A DNA stretch of 64,000 bases from an uncultured Fibrobacter sp. (GCA_934691725.1 CAKUTF010000011.1:5758-69757); one strand, 5' to 3'; shown: positions 42,162 through 51,637, counted from the stretch's first letter. A program made the numbers and translations. The notes: a model not told the origin generated them from the letters alone.

Positions 42162-42979
42162 GAGCGTGTTGACGCTTATTCATTTAATCCAGATGAATAT
42201 CAAGGCGGCCTGGACGAATGACAGGAAGACCAGGTCCAGCTTGTCGTAGCGGGTGTTCACCCTCCGGAACTCCTTGACCCGGCGGAAGAACCGTTCCACG
42301 ACGTTCCGGCCCTTGTACAGTTCCCTGTCGTAAGCCCACGGATCCCTGCGGTTCCTCCTGGGCGGGACAACCGGCGGATGGCCGAGGCCCTCGCAGAGCC
42401 TCCTTGTCCTGTCGCCCTCGTAAGCGCGATCCATCAGGACGGGGACGCCGGGGAAGCGCGCGCCCACCTTCCCTATCGAGACCATCCCTTCGGGGGCGTC
42501 GTGGGCGTTTCCGGCGGAAAGGTGCAGCTCGACGATTTCCTTGTCATTTGCGGACACCACGTGAAGCTTGGTGTTCCAGCCTCCCCTTGACTTCCCGATG
42601 GCCTGCCGCCCTTTTTTTTCAAGGCTCCGTGGGCGTCCGGGTGGACCTTGCAGGACGTGCTGTCCATCGCGAGGACCTCCACGTCGACCCGGAGGATCCT
42701 CTCCTGCTGCAGGGCGCCGAAGACGCGCTGGATGACGCCGTTCTCGCACCACCTCTTGAAGCGCTGGTAGACGCTGTTCCACTTGCCGAACCTCTCGGGG
42801 AGCGCCCTCCACTTGCACCCGTTCTCGGCGATGTAGAGGATGGCGCGCATGAATTCGTAGTTGTCTATCTTCACGTTCCCCCGCTGGACGGGGAAGTACT
42901 TCTCTATCTTGGCGAACTGTTCTCTCGTGAGTTCCATGATCCTATTATAGCATTTTTACTTCGTTGTGTCAACACGCTC
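42162..42979 (-). mobile_element. IS5-family insertion sequence (IS427-like group)
   Basis: 818 bases bounded by inverted repeats GAGCGTGTTGAC / GTCAACACGCTC and a TA duplication on both sides. It carries one transposase split over two overlapping frames. It is inserted in a heptad array, which continues on both sides. The ends and the TA target fit the IS427 group as I know it. Confidence 0.85.
42180..42937 (-). CDS. IS5-type transposase made by -1 frameshifting
   Basis: The first frame (42937 to 42473) begins MELTREQFAKIEKYFPVQRG and has the first DDE region (VLAMDSTSCKVHPDAHG). The second frame (to 42180) holds VPVLMDRAYEGDRTRRL and ERFFRRVKEFRRVNTRYDKL with the last Glu. They meet at a run of eight A followed by GGG (42612-42619). 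A -1 slip at A-AAA-AAG joins them, as expected for this IS group. The product should be complete and possibly active. Confidence 0.85.
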
Positions 42980-42984
42980 TAGTA

Positions 42985-43440
42985 ATTAGCAGTGGTCAGT
43001 GGATAGTTGACAGAAGTCAGGAATCGGAAATCTGTGATGAAACGGGAAGCGGGACACGGTGAGCGGGATGAGGGCTTCTCAGCGAACTGCAGTTAGAAAT
43101 GAGGAATTAGCAATGAGAAGTTGGCTGTCTAGCGTGTTCAGAACTGAGAATTTAGTGCTGAGAGCTTAGTTGAGATAATTAAGGGAACTGGGACTAGGGA
43201 GCAGTTATTGGAGCGGGACAAGGGACGCGGTTATTAGAACTTGGAACTGAGATTTTAGAGCTTAGAGTTATAAACATCTATGCTCTTGCATCTCGGAAAT
43301 TTAACGTCCGCGATCCTGACCACTGACTTCTGAGCACTAAGCTTAAATGTCCGCAGACTAATCCCTATTCCCTGTTCCCTCATCCCTAAACTTAGACGTC
43401 CACAATTCTACGCTCTAAGTTCCCCCAACTAAGTTCTGAA
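42985..43440. repeat. Intergenic heptad arrays with orientation switch
   Basis: The 551-base gap has no supported gene. Purine-side words (GTGGTCA, GAATCGG, GAGCTTA) run to about 43265, then the pivot (ATCTATGCTCTTGCATCTCG, 43270-43290), then pyrimidine-side words (CTGACCA, CTAATCC, CTGTTCC) to about 43435. The pivot is the reverse complement of that near 32380. Short CGGGCTTGACCCG follows near 43444. Confidence 0.8.
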
Positions 43441-43530
43441 TCCCGGGCTTGACCCGATATTCCCCGTACGAAAAAAGGTACTTGGAGAAAAACGATATGT
43501 GCTTGTCGAGAACGCAGCTTTAAGATTTTT

Positions 43531-44775
43531 TCATTCAACCGACGGGTAAGATTTCTGGTCCGATATGACGACATCCAAATCCCTTAAAGGAAATTTCAAA
43601 AGAGCTGTCGTGTTCGCCACATACAGGGTATCCTCTACTGCAACCATACCATAAGACGAACCATGGGCTAGACAAATATACCTGGGGCAAAAATTGCCAT
43701 AGATTTTTCGCCAGCCTTTTTTTTCATTTCCATAGGGGTCACCGTAGTCACCCATATAAACAAAAGGCCAAGGCAGACTTCCCGCCACGAAGAGATGTTT
43801 TCCATCCGATGCCAGGGAAAACCGGTTGGACGGCACATTTTTGTAGGTCAAATATCCATAAGGGGTGTCAGTGGTACCAATAACACTGTCTATGGGGTTC
43901 CAACGGTCAAGAGCCTCGTCATATTCCAGCACATCAGATGAAGATTTTTCACCGATCACGTATATTTTCCTTTTATGAACCACAATGTCCAATGCTATGT
44001 CGCTTGTATCATAAGCGGGTACCCAAGTCGCCCAGCTTGGAATTGGAATCTTTGCCATTCTTTTCCAGCTGCCGTCATAGCGCCACATTCCCCGAGCGCC
44101 GCTAATCGTGTATAGTTTGCCGTTCAGTTCGACACCCTTGTGGAACTGCATCGGGTATTCCCTGGAAGAATCGTAGTCGTAGGTAATATCCACCCATCCG
44201 GTATCCGTCTGCATTTTCATGGCAAGCTTGATGGTTTCGCTGCGCCTGTCCGTGCTGTCCTCGTAGCCGGCAAAGCATACAACTGGTCGTCCGTTATAAA
44301 CAGCAATACCATAGACATTGTAATAACCCGTCGTATCAAACGGCAATGCGTATATTTCATCCCATCCGCCACGATCGAAATCGTATTTCAGGACCTTGCC
44401 GCTAAACTGGGTTCCGGCATAAAGGCCTGTAGAGTCGCCATACACGTAACGAATCCATTCAGAACTTTTAAGCGTATCCCAATGAGTCGATCCAATCTTC
44501 GAGGCAAATACTCTTGGGGTGTAGGTGACGGAACCCGGAGAGGTGTACTGGTTGCTAGACCAGTGGTTGTCAACCAGAACAATCCTGTCGCCGACATGAT
44601 AGATGGACTCCAAGCCTCCAAACGTCTTGGAGTCATCCAGTACCGGGACAAAGTCATCCTTGCGCCAGCCAAAATCCGGATCTTCCTTATATGTTTCCGA
44701 AGGCCGCACCACGGAAGACTCGTCGAAACAAGCGAACAGAACCAAGACAAAAAAGAGAATGCCCGTTTTTTTCAT
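43531..44775 (-). CDS. Lipoprotein with beta-propeller-like repeats
   Basis: 414 residues. Lipobox LFAC after MKKTGILFFVLVLFAC. The rest has repeated strands with kelch-like phrases (KVLKYDFDRGGWDEIYALPF; GVELNGKLYTISGARGMWRY; HKRKIYVIGEKSSSDVLEYD), so a surface beta-propeller is likely. The start at 44775 has GGAG upstream; an ATG nine codons earlier is possible. A small secreted-peptide gene lies upstream on the same strand. Function unknown. Confidence 0.75.
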   Translation of the reverse strand: MKKTGILFFVLVLFACFDESSVVRPSETYKEDPDFGWRKDDFVPVLDDSKTFGGLESIYHVGDRIVLVDNHWSSNQYTSPGSVTYTPRVFASKIGSTHWDTLKSSEWIRYVYGDSTGLYAGTQFSGKVLKYDFDRGGWDEIYALPFDTTGYYNVYGIAVYNGRPVVCFAGYEDSTDRRSETIKLAMKMQTDTGWVDITYDYDSSREYPMQFHKGVELNGKLYTISGARGMWRYDGSWKRMAKIPIPSWATWVPAYDTSDIALDIVVHKRKIYVIGEKSSSDVLEYDEALDRWNPIDSVIGTTDTPYGYLTYKNVPSNRFSLASDGKHLFVAGSLPWPFVYMGDYGDPYGNEKKGWRKIYGNFCPRYICLAHGSSYGMVAVEDTLYVANTTALLKFPLRDLDVVISDQKSYPSVE

Positions 44776-44834
44776 ATCAGATTCTCCACACATATTGGAC
44801 ATTCAAGAGACTTGGAAAAGCGTACGCCTTGCCC

Positions 44835-44999
44835 TTAGAATGGCAAATAAGTTTCATCGTATGGTTCTACCCAATTTTCTAAAGGACTATCCTGACTTTT
44901 AGGAATATCTGCATATTTTTTCTTGGCATCGGCAAAATCACCCGCAAACACGACAGAGTATGCGAAGGAAAAGGCAATAAAAAACAAAATACGATGCAT
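44835..44999 (-). CDS. 54-residue secreted peptide
   Basis: Signal peptide MHRILFFIAFSFAYSVVFAG, then a 34-residue acidic mature part (DFADAKKKYADIPKSQDSPL, ending with DETYLPF). AAAAGGA lies just upstream. It is 59 bases from the propeller lipoprotein gene on the same strand and may be co-transcribed with it. Too short for standard ORF cut-offs; its existence is supported by signal and ribosome-binding site only. Confidence 0.6.
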   Translation of the reverse strand: MHRILFFIAFSFAYSVVFAGDFADAKKKYADIPKSQDSPLENWVEPYDETYLPF

Positions 45000-45289
45000 A
45001 AAAGTCCTTTTATAAATCTTGAAGTAAAGATAGAACTATAACTTACGTCCAACATTCAAAAGAAAGAACAACCGGTTACAAAAGCAAACAATGTTTCAAA
45101 ATTTCGATTCGCAAATTCTCACTGTCAAACACAATCTTATCCAAAAAGAAAAAATACCCACCGACGATTCTTCACAAGCGGGCCATGCCCCATATAGAAT
45201 ACCAGCTACGCGTCATATTGCGCATTTAGCCTGTTCTCCTCCTGCTGTTGTCTGATAGGCGAGTTGCTCCGCTCCAGAACAACGGTGAA

Positions 45290-45480
45290 CGGAAAACAGA
45301 TCGCTCGGCTTGTCATTGCCGGACATTGACCCGGCAATCTCTGGATTCCCCGGTCAAGCCGGGGAATGACAGTGTGCAGAAACAGTTCGTTTCGAATTCC
45401 CGCTCTCCGCTTTCCAAAAGCCTAGACGTCAGCTGACTAATCCCTGTTCCCTAGTCCCTAAATATAGACGTCCGCGATTC
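45290..45480. repeat. Palindromic blocks and a short heptad run before ahcY
   Basis: The gap from 45000 to 45538 shows no gene. CTTGTCATTGCCGGACATTG, then ATTCCCCGGTCAAGCCGGGG, form stems of the block family (45315-45375). The word AAAGCCTAGACGTCAGCTGA and heptads CTAATCC, CTGTTCC follow. The first 250 bases (45000-45250) show nothing I can name. Confidence 0.7.
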
Positions 45481-45538
45481 CAAACCTCTATGCATTTTTT
45501 TATATTTGTGCATAAAATAAATTACCGATGAGGATTTC

Positions 45539-46999
45539 ATGGAATACAAAATCAAGGATATAAATCTCGCCGTCGAAGGCCGCAAGGAGCTCGACCTCGC
45601 CGAAACGGAAATGCCCGGTCTGATGGCACTTCGCAAAGAATACGAAGGAAAGTTCCCGCTCAAGGGCGCTCGCATCATGGGAAGTCTCCACATGACCGTG
45701 CAGACGGCGATTCTCATCGAAACGCTTACGGAACTCGGCGCGGACGTGCGTTGGGTGAGCTGCAACATTTTCAGCACGCAGGATAACGCGGCGGCAGCCA
45801 TTGTCGTCGGCAAAAAAGGTTCCATCGACGCTCCCAAGGGAACGCCTGTGTTCGCCTGGAAAGGAGAAACGCTCGAAGAGTATTGGGACAACACGGCAAA
45901 GGCTCTCGTATGGCCTGACGGCGAAGGCCCCGACATGATAGTCGATGACGGCGGGGACGCGACGATGATGATCGTCCGCGGCGCGGAATTCGAAGACGCG
46001 GGAAAGGTTCCCGATTACAACCCCGAAACGGATTCCGAGGAATGGGGAGCGTTTCTTTCCATCGTCCGCAAGGAAATCGAAAAAGATCCGAAGCACTTCA
46101 CCAAGCTCCGTGCAAAGGTCAAGGGCGTTTCCGAAGAAACGACAACCGGCGTTCACCGCCTCTACGAAATGGCCCGCGAAGGACGTCTGCCGTTTGCCGC
46201 CATCAACGTAAACGATTCCGTCACCAAGTCAAAGTTCGACAACCTCTATGGCTGCCGCCATTCGCTCATCGACGGACTCAACCGCGCAACGGATGTGATG
46301 ATGGCGGGAAAAGTCGCCGTGGTCTGCGGATACGGGGATGTGGGCAAAGGCTGCGCCCAATCGCTCCGCGGACAAGGCGCACGCGTTATTGTCACGGAAA
46401 TCGACCCGATCTGCGCGCTCCAGGCTGCCATGGAAGGCTATGAAGTCAAGACGCTCGACGAGGTAGTCTCGTTTGCGGACATCTTCGTCACGACAACCGG
46501 AAACGTGGGAATCATTTCCGCCGCCCAGATGGGCAAGATGAAGAACCGCGCCATCGTCGGAAACATCGGGCATTTCGACAACGAAATCGACATGGCGGGC
46601 CTTGCAAAAGTTCCCGGCATCAAAAAGAATAACATCAAGCCGCAATATGACGAATGGATTTTCCCCGACGGTCACAGCGTTCTGATCCTCGCCGAAGGAC
46701 GCCTCCTGAACCTGGGATGCGCCACGGGACATCCGAGTTTCGTGATGAGCGCGAGCTTCACCAACCAGACGATTGCGCAGGTCGATCTTTGGCTCTCCGC
46801 AACCGGAAAGCCTACCGTGAGCGGCTACAGCTACGAAAAGGGAAAGGTCTATCGTCTGCCGATGATTCTCGACGAAAAGGTCGCGCGGCTGCACCTCGAA
46901 AAGCTCGGCGTCCACCTTTCCACGCTTCGCAAGGAACAAGCGGATTACATCGGCGTGAAAGTCGAAGGCCCCTACAAGCCGGAATTCTACCGCTACTGA
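45539..46999 (+). CDS. ahcY: Adenosylhomocysteinase (SAH hydrolase)
   Basis: 486 residues. Hydrolyses S-adenosylhomocysteine to adenosine and homocysteine, using bound NAD. MTVQTAILIETLTELGADVRW, VVCGYGDVGKGCAQSLRG (NAD fold) and NVGIISAAQMGKMKNRAIVG are family landmarks, and the C-terminus ends KPEFYRY. The length includes the roughly 40-residue insert of the long form. Convergent with the sigma factor, with two hairpins between them. Confidence 0.96.
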   Translation: MEYKIKDINLAVEGRKELDLAETEMPGLMALRKEYEGKFPLKGARIMGSLHMTVQTAILIETLTELGADVRWVSCNIFSTQDNAAAAIVVGKKGSIDAPKGTPVFAWKGETLEEYWDNTAKALVWPDGEGPDMIVDDGGDATMMIVRGAEFEDAGKVPDYNPETDSEEWGAFLSIVRKEIEKDPKHFTKLRAKVKGVSEETTTGVHRLYEMAREGRLPFAAINVNDSVTKSKFDNLYGCRHSLIDGLNRATDVMMAGKVAVVCGYGDVGKGCAQSLRGQGARVIVTEIDPICALQAAMEGYEVKTLDEVVSFADIFVTTTGNVGIISAAQMGKMKNRAIVGNIGHFDNEIDMAGLAKVPGIKKNNIKPQYDEWIFPDGHSVLILAEGRLLNLGCATGHPSFVMSASFTNQTIAQVDLWLSATGKPTVSGYSYEKGKVYRLPMILDEKVARLHLEKLGVHLSTLRKEQADYIGVKVEGPYKPEFYRY

Positions 47000-47017
47000 T
47001 TTCATCAAAAATCTAAG

Positions 47018-47047
47018 AAAGTCTCGCATTAAAACGCGGGACTTTTT
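47018..47047 (+). terminator. Rho-independent terminator after ahcY
   Basis: Stem AAAGTCTCGC/GCGGGACTTT with loop ATTAAAAC and T5. Confidence 0.75.
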
Positions 47048-47063
47048 CGTCTAATCGTACAGT

Positions 47064-47090
47064 AAAAAACCCGGCATTCGCCGGGTTTTT
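47064..47090. terminator. Bidirectional terminator between ahcY and the sigma factor gene
   Basis: Stem AAAAACCCGGC/GCCGGGTTTTT with loop ATTC, flanked by A and T runs, so it can stop transcription both ways. Confidence 0.9.
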
Positions 47091-47117
47091 CGAATGGAGA
47101 GAGAGTTTCTAAAAATA

Positions 47118-47942
47118 TCAGGCGGCGTCGAGGATCTGGTCGATTTTTGTCGTACGCAACTTGGCGAGAGCCTTTTCCTTCACCTGGCGCACGCGTTCCT
47201 TCGAAAGCCCGACCATCTTGCCGATTTCCTTCAGGTTCAGGTCCGCGTCCATATCCAGACCATAGTAAAGCCCGATTACGCGGTGTTCCTGGTCGGTCAG
47301 GTTTTCCTTCAGCAAAAGTTCGAGCGAAGCCTGTTCGCCGTTCTTTTCCGCAAGCGCATCCGTCGCGTCGGCGGTAGAAGCGAGACAATCCCCGAGCGTC
47401 ATGTCGCCGTCTTCGCCAACCGGAGAATCAAGCGATGTCGCATGGGAACCCATCATCAGGATTTTTTCGATATCCTTTGCCTTGTAGCGGCTTTCGCCTT
47501 CGAGGCTTTCCGGGTCAATCGTCATCTGCCCTCCGATGACCTGGCGGGTTGTCGTCGCGGCACGGTTAAAGCGCCGAAGAACCAGTTCCTTTTCCGCGCT
47601 GATGCGGACAAGGCGCGCCTTTTCGGAAATCGCACGGGTGATGTTCTGGCGAATCCACCAGACCGCATAGCTGATAAACTTGATTTTCTGGTTCGGGTCA
47701 AAACGGCGTGCCGCTTCGATAAGGCCCATATTGCCTTCGTTGATAAGTTCGTTTACGTCGAGACCCTGGCCCTTGTAAAGGTTTGCGATGTTCACGACAA
47801 ACTTTAAATTGGATTTGACAAGGAGATCCTGTGCACGGCGATTGCCCTTGGCGGCGAGCCGGATCAAAATTTTTTCCTGTTCACGGGAGAGGAGCGGATA
47901 CTTGGAGATGTCGTTCAAGTATTTGAAGTAAATGGAATTCAT
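47118..47942 (-). CDS. Sigma-70 family RNA polymerase sigma factor (short, no region 1.1)
   Basis: 274 residues. Region 1.2-2 reads YPLLSREQEKILIRLAAKGN and KFISYAVWWIRQNITRAIS; region 3 and region 4 follow, ending in NLKEIGKMVGLSKERVRQVK. It lacks region 1.1, like the short primary sigma of Bacteroides-type bacteria or RpoS-like group 2 factors. Which role it has cannot be told here. It is monocistronic. Confidence 0.88.
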   Translation of the reverse strand: MNSIYFKYLNDISKYPLLSREQEKILIRLAAKGNRRAQDLLVKSNLKFVVNIANLYKGQGLDVNELINEGNMGLIEAARRFDPNQKIKFISYAVWWIRQNITRAISEKARLVRISAEKELVLRRFNRAATTTRQVIGGQMTIDPESLEGESRYKAKDIEKILMMGSHATSLDSPVGEDGDMTLGDCLASTADATDALAEKNGEQASLELLLKENLTDQEHRVIGLYYGLDMDADLNLKEIGKMVGLSKERVRQVKEKALAKLRTTKIDQILDAA

Positions 47943-48127
47943 CTGGCGTTACCTCTTTTTTGTCGCAGCGACCTTTTCGCTACGCCTTGAAATATAAAGC
48001 ATCGATTTTTTCCAAGTGTCAGAAAGCGCTTTCGTTTTGGCAAAACATTCATCGCCTTTCTGTCTCCATTTATCGCCCTTTTGTCATTTTTTTGTCATTT
48101 CCAGGAAAAAATCCCTATATTGGAGGC

Positions 48128-49303
48128 ATGGAAAACATGATGCGCCAAGAGAAGCTGTTTCTAAGCGATTTCGAAAACCTGAACGCCGTCCACTCGTCCA
48201 CCAAAGGGAGCATTCCGGATTGGCTTTGCGGGAAAAATTCCGTTTCGCCGACAGTCCTGCGAATCATGATGTTCCTCTTCTTTCTCGCTGTAGGATATGT
48301 CGCGGCTTCTGCCGGAATGGACGCCGAGAACTATTCACAAAAAAGAATCCTCGCCGCATTCGTCTCCGTTTTCAACTTTCTCTTGGGATTTTTTCTGAAC
48401 CAGCTGCTTTTCGTCCCACGATTTTTCTTCAAGAAACGCATCGTCGCCTTTGTCCTGGTCAATTTTCTCTTCATGCTGGAATCGTCCGTCATCCAGGATT
48501 TTTTGACCTATTGGGTTTTGGATAAGAACGGACCGCTTTTTGAAGCGATTTTCGGGAAGGCTTCGATCGGAAACGCCTTTGTCATCCTGCTTATCTTTTT
48601 GGCGCTCACCATCATCGTCTGCGTGTTCAATGTCTTGTTCCGACTCGGAGGAATTCACGCCCGAGACGCCTACCTGAAACGCGTCCAGGAAAACTTCTAC
48701 CTGCAAGCGGATCTCGCCTTTCTCAAGCAGCAGCTGTCGCCGCATTTTCTTTTCAATACGCTGAACAACATCACCGCCCTGGTCGATATCGATCCGAAGC
48801 TCGCGCAAAAATCGATGATCCAGCTGTCTTCGGTTTTGCGTCAAATCTTAAACGAATCAAAGGAAAGGGAAGTTCCGCTTTCGCAGGAACTGGACGTGCT
48901 TTCGAAATACTGCGAACTGGAAAAGTTGAGATTCGGAACCAATATGGATTTTTCGCTGAAAACGCACGTGGAAAATCCCGACACAAAAATCGCGCCGCTC
49001 CTGATGATGCCGCTTATCGAAAATGCGATGAAGTACGGCGTCCACCCGAGCAATCCCTGCTATATTTCCATCGACATTTCGGAAGTCAATAACAAATTAA
49101 CATGCCGAGTAAAGAATTCCGTTTCGCCGCAGACCGCTTCGACAAAGGTAAGCAGCGGAATCGGGCTTTCCAACTTGAAGCGGCGTTTGAACATGTGCTA
49201 TCCGGATAAATACACCTACACCACGAACACTACCGAAGATTCCTACACAAGCGAACTGCAAATCGATTTGACTGAACCGATGAAAGCGGGAAGTTTTAAC
49301 TAG
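48128..49303 (+). CDS. LytS-type membrane sensor histidine kinase
   Basis: About 391 residues. Four hydrophobic segments (VLRIMMFLFFLAVGYVAAS, ILAAFVSVFNFLLGFFLNQ, IVAFVLVNFLFMLES, AFVILLIFLALTIIVCVFN), a short linker helix, and the His-kinase region LKQQLSPHFLFNTLNNITA with the phospho-His. The ATPase has N-box MMPLIENAMKYGV and G-box GIGLSNLKRRL. No response regulator gene is next to it. The start is uncertain: GGAGG lies directly before the ATG at 48128, and ATGs at 48137 and 48140 may be used instead. Confidence 0.85.
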   Translation: MENMMRQEKLFLSDFENLNAVHSSTKGSIPDWLCGKNSVSPTVLRIMMFLFFLAVGYVAASAGMDAENYSQKRILAAFVSVFNFLLGFFLNQLLFVPRFFFKKRIVAFVLVNFLFMLESSVIQDFLTYWVLDKNGPLFEAIFGKASIGNAFVILLIFLALTIIVCVFNVLFRLGGIHARDAYLKRVQENFYLQADLAFLKQQLSPHFLFNTLNNITALVDIDPKLAQKSMIQLSSVLRQILNESKEREVPLSQELDVLSKYCELEKLRFGTNMDFSLKTHVENPDTKIAPLLMMPLIENAMKYGVHPSNPCYISIDISEVNNKLTCRVKNSVSPQTASTKVSSGIGLSNLKRRLNMCYPDKYTYTTNTTEDSYTSELQIDLTEPMKAGSFN

Positions 49304-49321
49304 GCGGTTTTCCGATATCGA

Positions 49322-50212
49322 TTATTTCAACAGCAGACTTTGCCCGCCCAGTTTTAAAACCGCGGGAGACTGCGGAACTTGAAGGATTTCTCCTGCTTTC
49401 AAAATCCCCTGCCGTAAGAAAACTCCGTTTATATCAAAAAGCCGATAATTTATTGGACGGGCAAAACCTTCTAGCGTAAATTGATGAAAGGCGATTTGAC
49501 GAACCTTCAAGCGAGATGGAGCGGTTAGATTCGGGAGGGAAACAGTTCCGTTGCAAGCCCCCAAAGAACCGAACTTCACCAATCTAAATTCGCCCGAATC
49601 CCCGGAATCTCCCGAGAATAACAGGTAAACCGCGGCGCTTTTGGCGAGGATTTCTTCTTTGGTTGCGCCGGGTCCCCAACTGTCCAATTTGAATCCACTC
49701 CACGGGATATCGACAACGAGCATCGAATCCGAGCGGCTTATCTCCGCTTCAAGATTATTTTCGTAAGAAGAAGAGCCGTCGGATTCTTTCTTCAGTCTCA
49801 ACAAAAAGTTCATAGAAGCCTGATACTCCAGGCAAAATCCCTCCCAACCAGAAATATCGCCACCCTCTTGTTCCGAATTCCAGATATTAAAGCCTATTCC
49901 GACATACGGCTTTGCTGAAAGCATTTCCCCATCAGGGGCTAGCTCGCCAAGAATCATTTTCCCCTGGACGCTTTGATAAGCTTTGACCACCTGCCAAAAG
50001 AAATCTCCGAGTTCGTTTTCCTTTATACCAGAAGGCCATTCCCAAGAAGAATTTCCATCGCTAAAAGCGTACCAATATCCCGATGAGCCGTCGGCAGAAC
50101 CTGTAATAACCCGTCCCACCGAATCCATCGAAGCATCCCACAAAAACGGAGCCTTTATTTCATGCGCAATGAGGGCTATAGGAATGAAAAGCAACAGAAT
50201 AAAAAATTTCAT
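49322..50212 (-). CDS. Secreted carbohydrate-binding-like protein with a C-terminal sorting-type tail
   Basis: 296 residues with signal peptide (FILLLFIPIALIAHEI). The mature body (VGIGFNIWNSEQEGGDISGW and LVVDIPWSGFKLDSWGPG) resembles the beta-sandwich carbohydrate-binding proteins common in Fibrobacter. The last 40 residues (INYRLFDINGVFLRQGILKA and on) look like the short beta-domain that directs export in type IX-like secretion and in Fibrobacter secreted enzymes. No catalytic residues recognised. Possibly binds cell-wall glycans. Confidence 0.65.
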   Translation of the reverse strand: MKFFILLLFIPIALIAHEIKAPFLWDASMDSVGRVITGSADGSSGYWYAFSDGNSSWEWPSGIKENELGDFFWQVVKAYQSVQGKMILGELAPDGEMLSAKPYVGIGFNIWNSEQEGGDISGWEGFCLEYQASMNFLLRLKKESDGSSSYENNLEAEISRSDSMLVVDIPWSGFKLDSWGPGATKEEILAKSAAVYLLFSGDSGDSGEFRLVKFGSLGACNGTVSLPNLTAPSRLKVRQIAFHQFTLEGFARPINYRLFDINGVFLRQGILKAGEILQVPQSPAVLKLGGQSLLLK

Positions 50213-50268
50213 ATTTACCCCAGATTAAGAATCATTTAAAACATAAGTTTTATCTCTTTAAAACGCAA

Positions 50269-50295
50269 GAATGCCCCGGCTTGCCGGGGCATTCT
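50269..50295 (-). terminator. Terminator of the infC-rpmI-rplT operon
   Basis: Strong stem GAATGCCCCGGC/GCCGGGGCATTC with a 2-base loop; T-rich but weak tail on the minus strand. Confidence 0.75.
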
Positions 50296-50316
50296 TCGAG
50301 AACCTTTTCTCTTCGG

Positions 50317-50670
50317 TTAAGCCTGAGCCTTCACCTGCGCGACGACGGCGGCAAACGCTTCCGGGTCGCTCACGGCGAGATCGGCAAGGACCTTACGGTT
50401 GATGCTGATGTTCGCCTTGGACAGCAAGTGGATGAACTGGCTGTAGCTCAAGTCAAATTCACGCACCGCAGCGTTGAGACGGGTGATCCACAGGGAGCGG
50501 AAAGCACCTTTCTTGTCGCGACGATGGGCGTATGCGTATTGGCCTGCGTGGGCGACGGCTTCTTTCGCAAGGCGAAGATTCGACTTGCGGCGGCCGTAGT
50601 AACCCTTGGCAGCCTTGAGAATGTTCTTGCGGCGGGCGCGAGAAGGAACTCTAGTCTTAGAACGTGGCAT
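50317..50670 (-). CDS. rplT: Ribosomal protein L20
   Basis: 117 residues, the normal length. MPRSKTRVPSRARRKNILKA with KGYYGRRKSNLRLAKEAV are characteristic. Binds 23S rRNA early in assembly and in other bacteria represses its own operon. Third gene of infC-rpmI-rplT. Confidence 0.98.
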   Translation of the reverse strand: MPRSKTRVPSRARRKNILKAAKGYYGRRKSNLRLAKEAVAHAGQYAYAHRRDKKGAFRSLWITRLNAAVREFDLSYSQFIHLLSKANISINRKVLADLAVSDPEAFAAVVAQVKAQA

Positions 50671-50684
50671 TCTTACCTCTCCTG

Positions 50685-50882
50685 TTAAGCTTTGACAAGC
50701 AGACGCTTGACTCTGTATTCATCGGATTTCTTGACGGTTCCAGCCTTGCGCAGATTGCGCTTGCGCTTTGTCGTCATCTTGGTAAGAATGTGGCGCAGAC
50801 CAGCGCGCTTGAACTTCACGTGGCCGCTGCCGGTCACGCGGAAGCGCTTCTTGGCACCACCGTGCGTTTTCATCTTAGGCAT
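50685..50882 (-). CDS. rpmI: Ribosomal protein L35
   Basis: 65 residues. MPKMKTHGGAKKRFRVTGSG and the basic tail of a small-loop protein. It overlaps the infC 3' end by eight bases, and rplT follows 14 bases later. Confidence 0.98.
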   Translation of the reverse strand: MPKMKTHGGAKKRFRVTGSGHVKFKRAGLRHILTKMTTKRKRNLRKAGTVKKSDEYRVKRLLVKA

Positions 50883-51513
50883 TGTTTACCTCTTGGGTTT
50901 GTTGTTTAGCCTCACCTGCTGCCTTTGGCTCGGTTGCGGGCTTTTGCGCTGCTGCCTTTTGGGCGGCACCGCGCTTGGGACCGTAGATGTAGAGAAGCGT
51001 GTTCCCTTCCATCCGCGAATCCGTTTCCAATTCGCCGACATCCGCCAAGTCCTGCTTGGCGCGTTCCATCAGTCGGCGACCGTAATCCATGTGCGCCATT
51101 TCGCGTCCACGGAACTGCATAATCAGACGGACCTTCATGCCATCTTCGAGGAATCCGCGCATCTGCTTGATGCGATACAGATAGTCGTTCTCGGCGGTCT
51201 TCGGGTGCATCTTGATTTCCTTGAGCTTTACGACATGCTGTTTCGCCTTTGCCGCCTTGTTGCGCTTGAGCTGCTCGAACTTGTACTTGCCGTAGTTGAT
51301 GATGCGGCAGACGGGAGGCTTCGCGTTCGGCGAGACTTCCACCAGGTCCAGTCCGGCATCCTTTGCCATCTGCAAAGCTTTGCGCGTATCAATGATTACC
51401 TGCGAGCCGTCGTCCTTTACCAGACGGATCGGGGAGATATGAATGGCCTCGTTGATACGGGTTCCGTCCGCAGGACGGTTCGGCATTTGCCGTAGGCGGG
51501 GATTGGGATACAA
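50875..51513 (-). CDS. infC: Translation initiation factor IF-3
   Basis: 212 residues. The N-domain starts at RINEAIHISPIRLVKDDGSQ; the C-domain has VRLIMQFRGREMAHMDYG. The C-terminal 35-residue extension is Ala/Gln/Lys-rich and unusual. The start is TTG (51513) after GAGG; an in-frame ATG at 51486 has no ribosome-binding site. Rare starts are typical of infC, where they allow autoregulation by IF-3. Confidence 0.95.
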   Translation of the reverse strand: MYPNPRLRQMPNRPADGTRINEAIHISPIRLVKDDGSQVIIDTRKALQMAKDAGLDLVEVSPNAKPPVCRIINYGKYKFEQLKRNKAAKAKQHVVKLKEIKMHPKTAENDYLYRIKQMRGFLEDGMKVRLIMQFRGREMAHMDYGRRLMERAKQDLADVGELETDSRMEGNTLLYIYGPKRGAAQKAAAQKPATEPKAAGEAKQQTQEVNNA

Positions 51514-51637
51514 GTTATGCTACCTCATGAAGATGGTTGATTTTGGCGAGAAATTTAGCAAATCTCGATAAAAAGTTCAACTTTTCTGCAAGTTCCCCTT
51601 TGGAAATCGCGATTTTTTTTGTATAATTGGAATCGCT

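Noticed and set aside
45247..45538. SAH or SAM riboswitch before ahcY
   Set aside because: The region is made of palindromic blocks and heptads; I could not find a conserved riboswitch core.
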